From positions 1 through 36,212 of the forward strand of contig JAHFDK010000030.1 of assembly GCA_023249095.1 (NCBI GenBank): a stretch of DNA of 36,212 bases. The letters run 5' to 3'. A program made the translations under genes and the position numbers. The notes beneath the pieces are model-generated. The model made no database searches, had not been told where the DNA came from, and saw only the letters and a list, made by a program, of their open reading frames with translations. This DNA is from Candidatus Rokuibacteriota bacterium. Lineage in GTDB: Bacteria; Methylomirabilota; Methylomirabilia; Rokubacteriales; CSP1-6. Shown here one piece after another: positions 35,401 through 36,212 of this stretch; the first letter of the stretch is position 1; each line of letters opens with the position of its first letter.

Positions 35401-36207
35401 ATGTACGAAGCGTACTGGGAGCTCGGCGAACCGCCGTTCGACAACTCGCCGAACCCGAAGTTCTTCTACCTGTCGCCCGAGCACGAGGAGGCGCTGGTGC
35501 GCCTCGTCTACACGGTGCGGCACCGCAAGGGCTGCGGGATGCTCACGGGAGAGTACGGCTGCGGGAAGACCACGCTGTCGCGCGCCCTCATCCAGCGTCT
35601 CGAGGCCGAGCGCTACGAGATCGGTCTCCTGACCAACCCGTGCTGGAACGCAGTCGACTTCCTGCGCGAGGTGCTCTACCAGCTCGGCGCCGAGACCCAG
35701 GAGACGCGCAAGCCGGAGCTGCTGCACGTGCTGAATGACCTGTTCTTCCGGAACTTCCAGGCGGGCCGGGACACCGTGGTCATCGTCGACGAAGCGCAGC
35801 TCATCGAGGACGACGCGGTGTTCGAGGAGCTGCGATTACTCATGAACTTCCAGACCGACGAGCGATTCCTGGTGACCCTCCTGCTCATCGGCTCGCCGGA
35901 GCTCGCCGTGAAGGTCCGGCGGCTCAAGCACCTGGATCAGCGGATCACCCTCCGGTACCACCTCAATACCCTCGACTACACGCACACGGCGGCCTACATC
36001 GGCCACCGGCTGCGAATGGCCAGTCAGCCCAACCAGCTCTTCACCGAGGAGGCGATCAAGCTCATCTTCGACTTCACGCGAGGGACGCCGCGTGAGATCA
36101 ACAACCTGTGCGACGTCGCCCTGCTGGTCGGGTACTCGAAGCGCGTGAAGGAGATTGGCGAGAAGATCATCGCCGAGGTGATCAAGGACATGGTCGGGGT
36201 CTCCTGA
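35401..36207 (+). CDS. ExeA-like AAA ATPase of exopolysaccharide/exosortase loci
   Basis: A 268-residue AAA ATPase starting YWELGEPPFDNSPNPKFFY, the typical opening of ExeA/GspA-like ATPases. It has Walker A GEYGCGKTTLSRAL (~51-64), Walker B TVVIVDEAQLIED (~124) and an arginine-bearing sensor segment LRYHLNTLD. It ends with IKLIFDFTRGTPREINNLCD. The protein lacks the C-terminal peptidoglycan-binding domain of full ExeA, matching the short form that accompanies SLBB export proteins, chain-length regulators and exosortases in exopolysaccharide clusters. It is co-transcribed with the SLBB gene. The operon probably continues beyond the window. Confidence 0.93.
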   Translation: MYEAYWELGEPPFDNSPNPKFFYLSPEHEEALVRLVYTVRHRKGCGMLTGEYGCGKTTLSRALIQRLEAERYEIGLLTNPCWNAVDFLREVLYQLGAETQETRKPELLHVLNDLFFRNFQAGRDTVVIVDEAQLIEDDAVFEELRLLMNFQTDERFLVTLLLIGSPELAVKVRRLKHLDQRITLRYHLNTLDYTHTAAYIGHRLRMASQPNQLFTEEAIKLIFDFTRGTPREINNLCDVALLVGYSKRVKEIGEKIIAEVIKDMVGVS

Positions 36208-36212
36208 TGGTA

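Overview
This is a GC-rich bacterial chromosome segment with short intergenic gaps and many GTG starts. Two luciferase-like (LLM) flavin oxidoreductases in one operon, a PCP_red-domain zinc-ribbon protein and an orphan gas-vesicle GvpL/F suggest an uncultured soil or subsurface lineage such as Candidatus Rokubacteria (Methylomirabilota). That placement is an inference from gene content; the window holds no rRNA or other taxonomic marker.

Left part (1-9.9 kb). The window opens inside a DUF2156/lysylphosphatidylglycerol-synthase-type gene, followed by a diacylglycerol-kinase-family gene. A 1368-residue regulator on the minus strand joins a sigma-54 AAA+ module, a Fis helix-turn-helix, a degenerate cyclase-like region, a second P-loop ATPase and TPRs. 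Next come a decayed IS481-type transposase, a broken 3' piece of thiC, a secreted DsbA-like thioredoxin-fold gene, and an intact thiC preceded by a TPP riboswitch. A Uma2-type nuclease gene follows.

Middle-left (10.2-17.0 kb). A tightly coupled operon (LLM oxidoreductase, alpha/beta-hydrolase-fold protein lacking the nucleophile serine, SDR dehydrogenase, second LLM oxidoreductase) looks like a small-molecule catabolic cassette. After it come a CsoR-like palindrome, a 53-residue SWIB-like protein with a strong terminator, and a minus-strand run: PCP_red zinc-ribbon protein, HU, D-Ala-D-Ala carboxypeptidase, type II haloacid dehalogenase.

Genomic island (17.17-27.49 kb). An intact tRNA-Thr(CGT) gene shares a 47-bp perfect direct repeat of its 3' part with a site 10.3 kb downstream. 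A tyrosine-integrase remnant sits directly beside the tRNA. The enclosed DNA carries a MacB-like permease, two polysaccharide-deacetylase-like proteins, a Wzm/Wzt-type polysaccharide ABC exporter, a PaaK/CapK-like adenylate-forming protein, glycosyltransferase fragments and an IS110 remnant. It reads as a decaying, immobilised surface-polysaccharide island; the stretch around 20.4-21.3 kb is visibly less GC-rich than its surroundings.

Right part (27.5-36.2 kb). A RidA-family protein, a protein made almost wholly of 18 TPRs, a secreted protein of unknown family, an orphan GvpL/F, a 65-residue protein coupled to a cytidylate-kinase-like/BON fusion, and an HtrA protease lead to a divergent promoter with a dyad. 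That promoter starts an exopolysaccharide operon (SLBB export protein, then an ExeA-like ATPase) which runs off the window.
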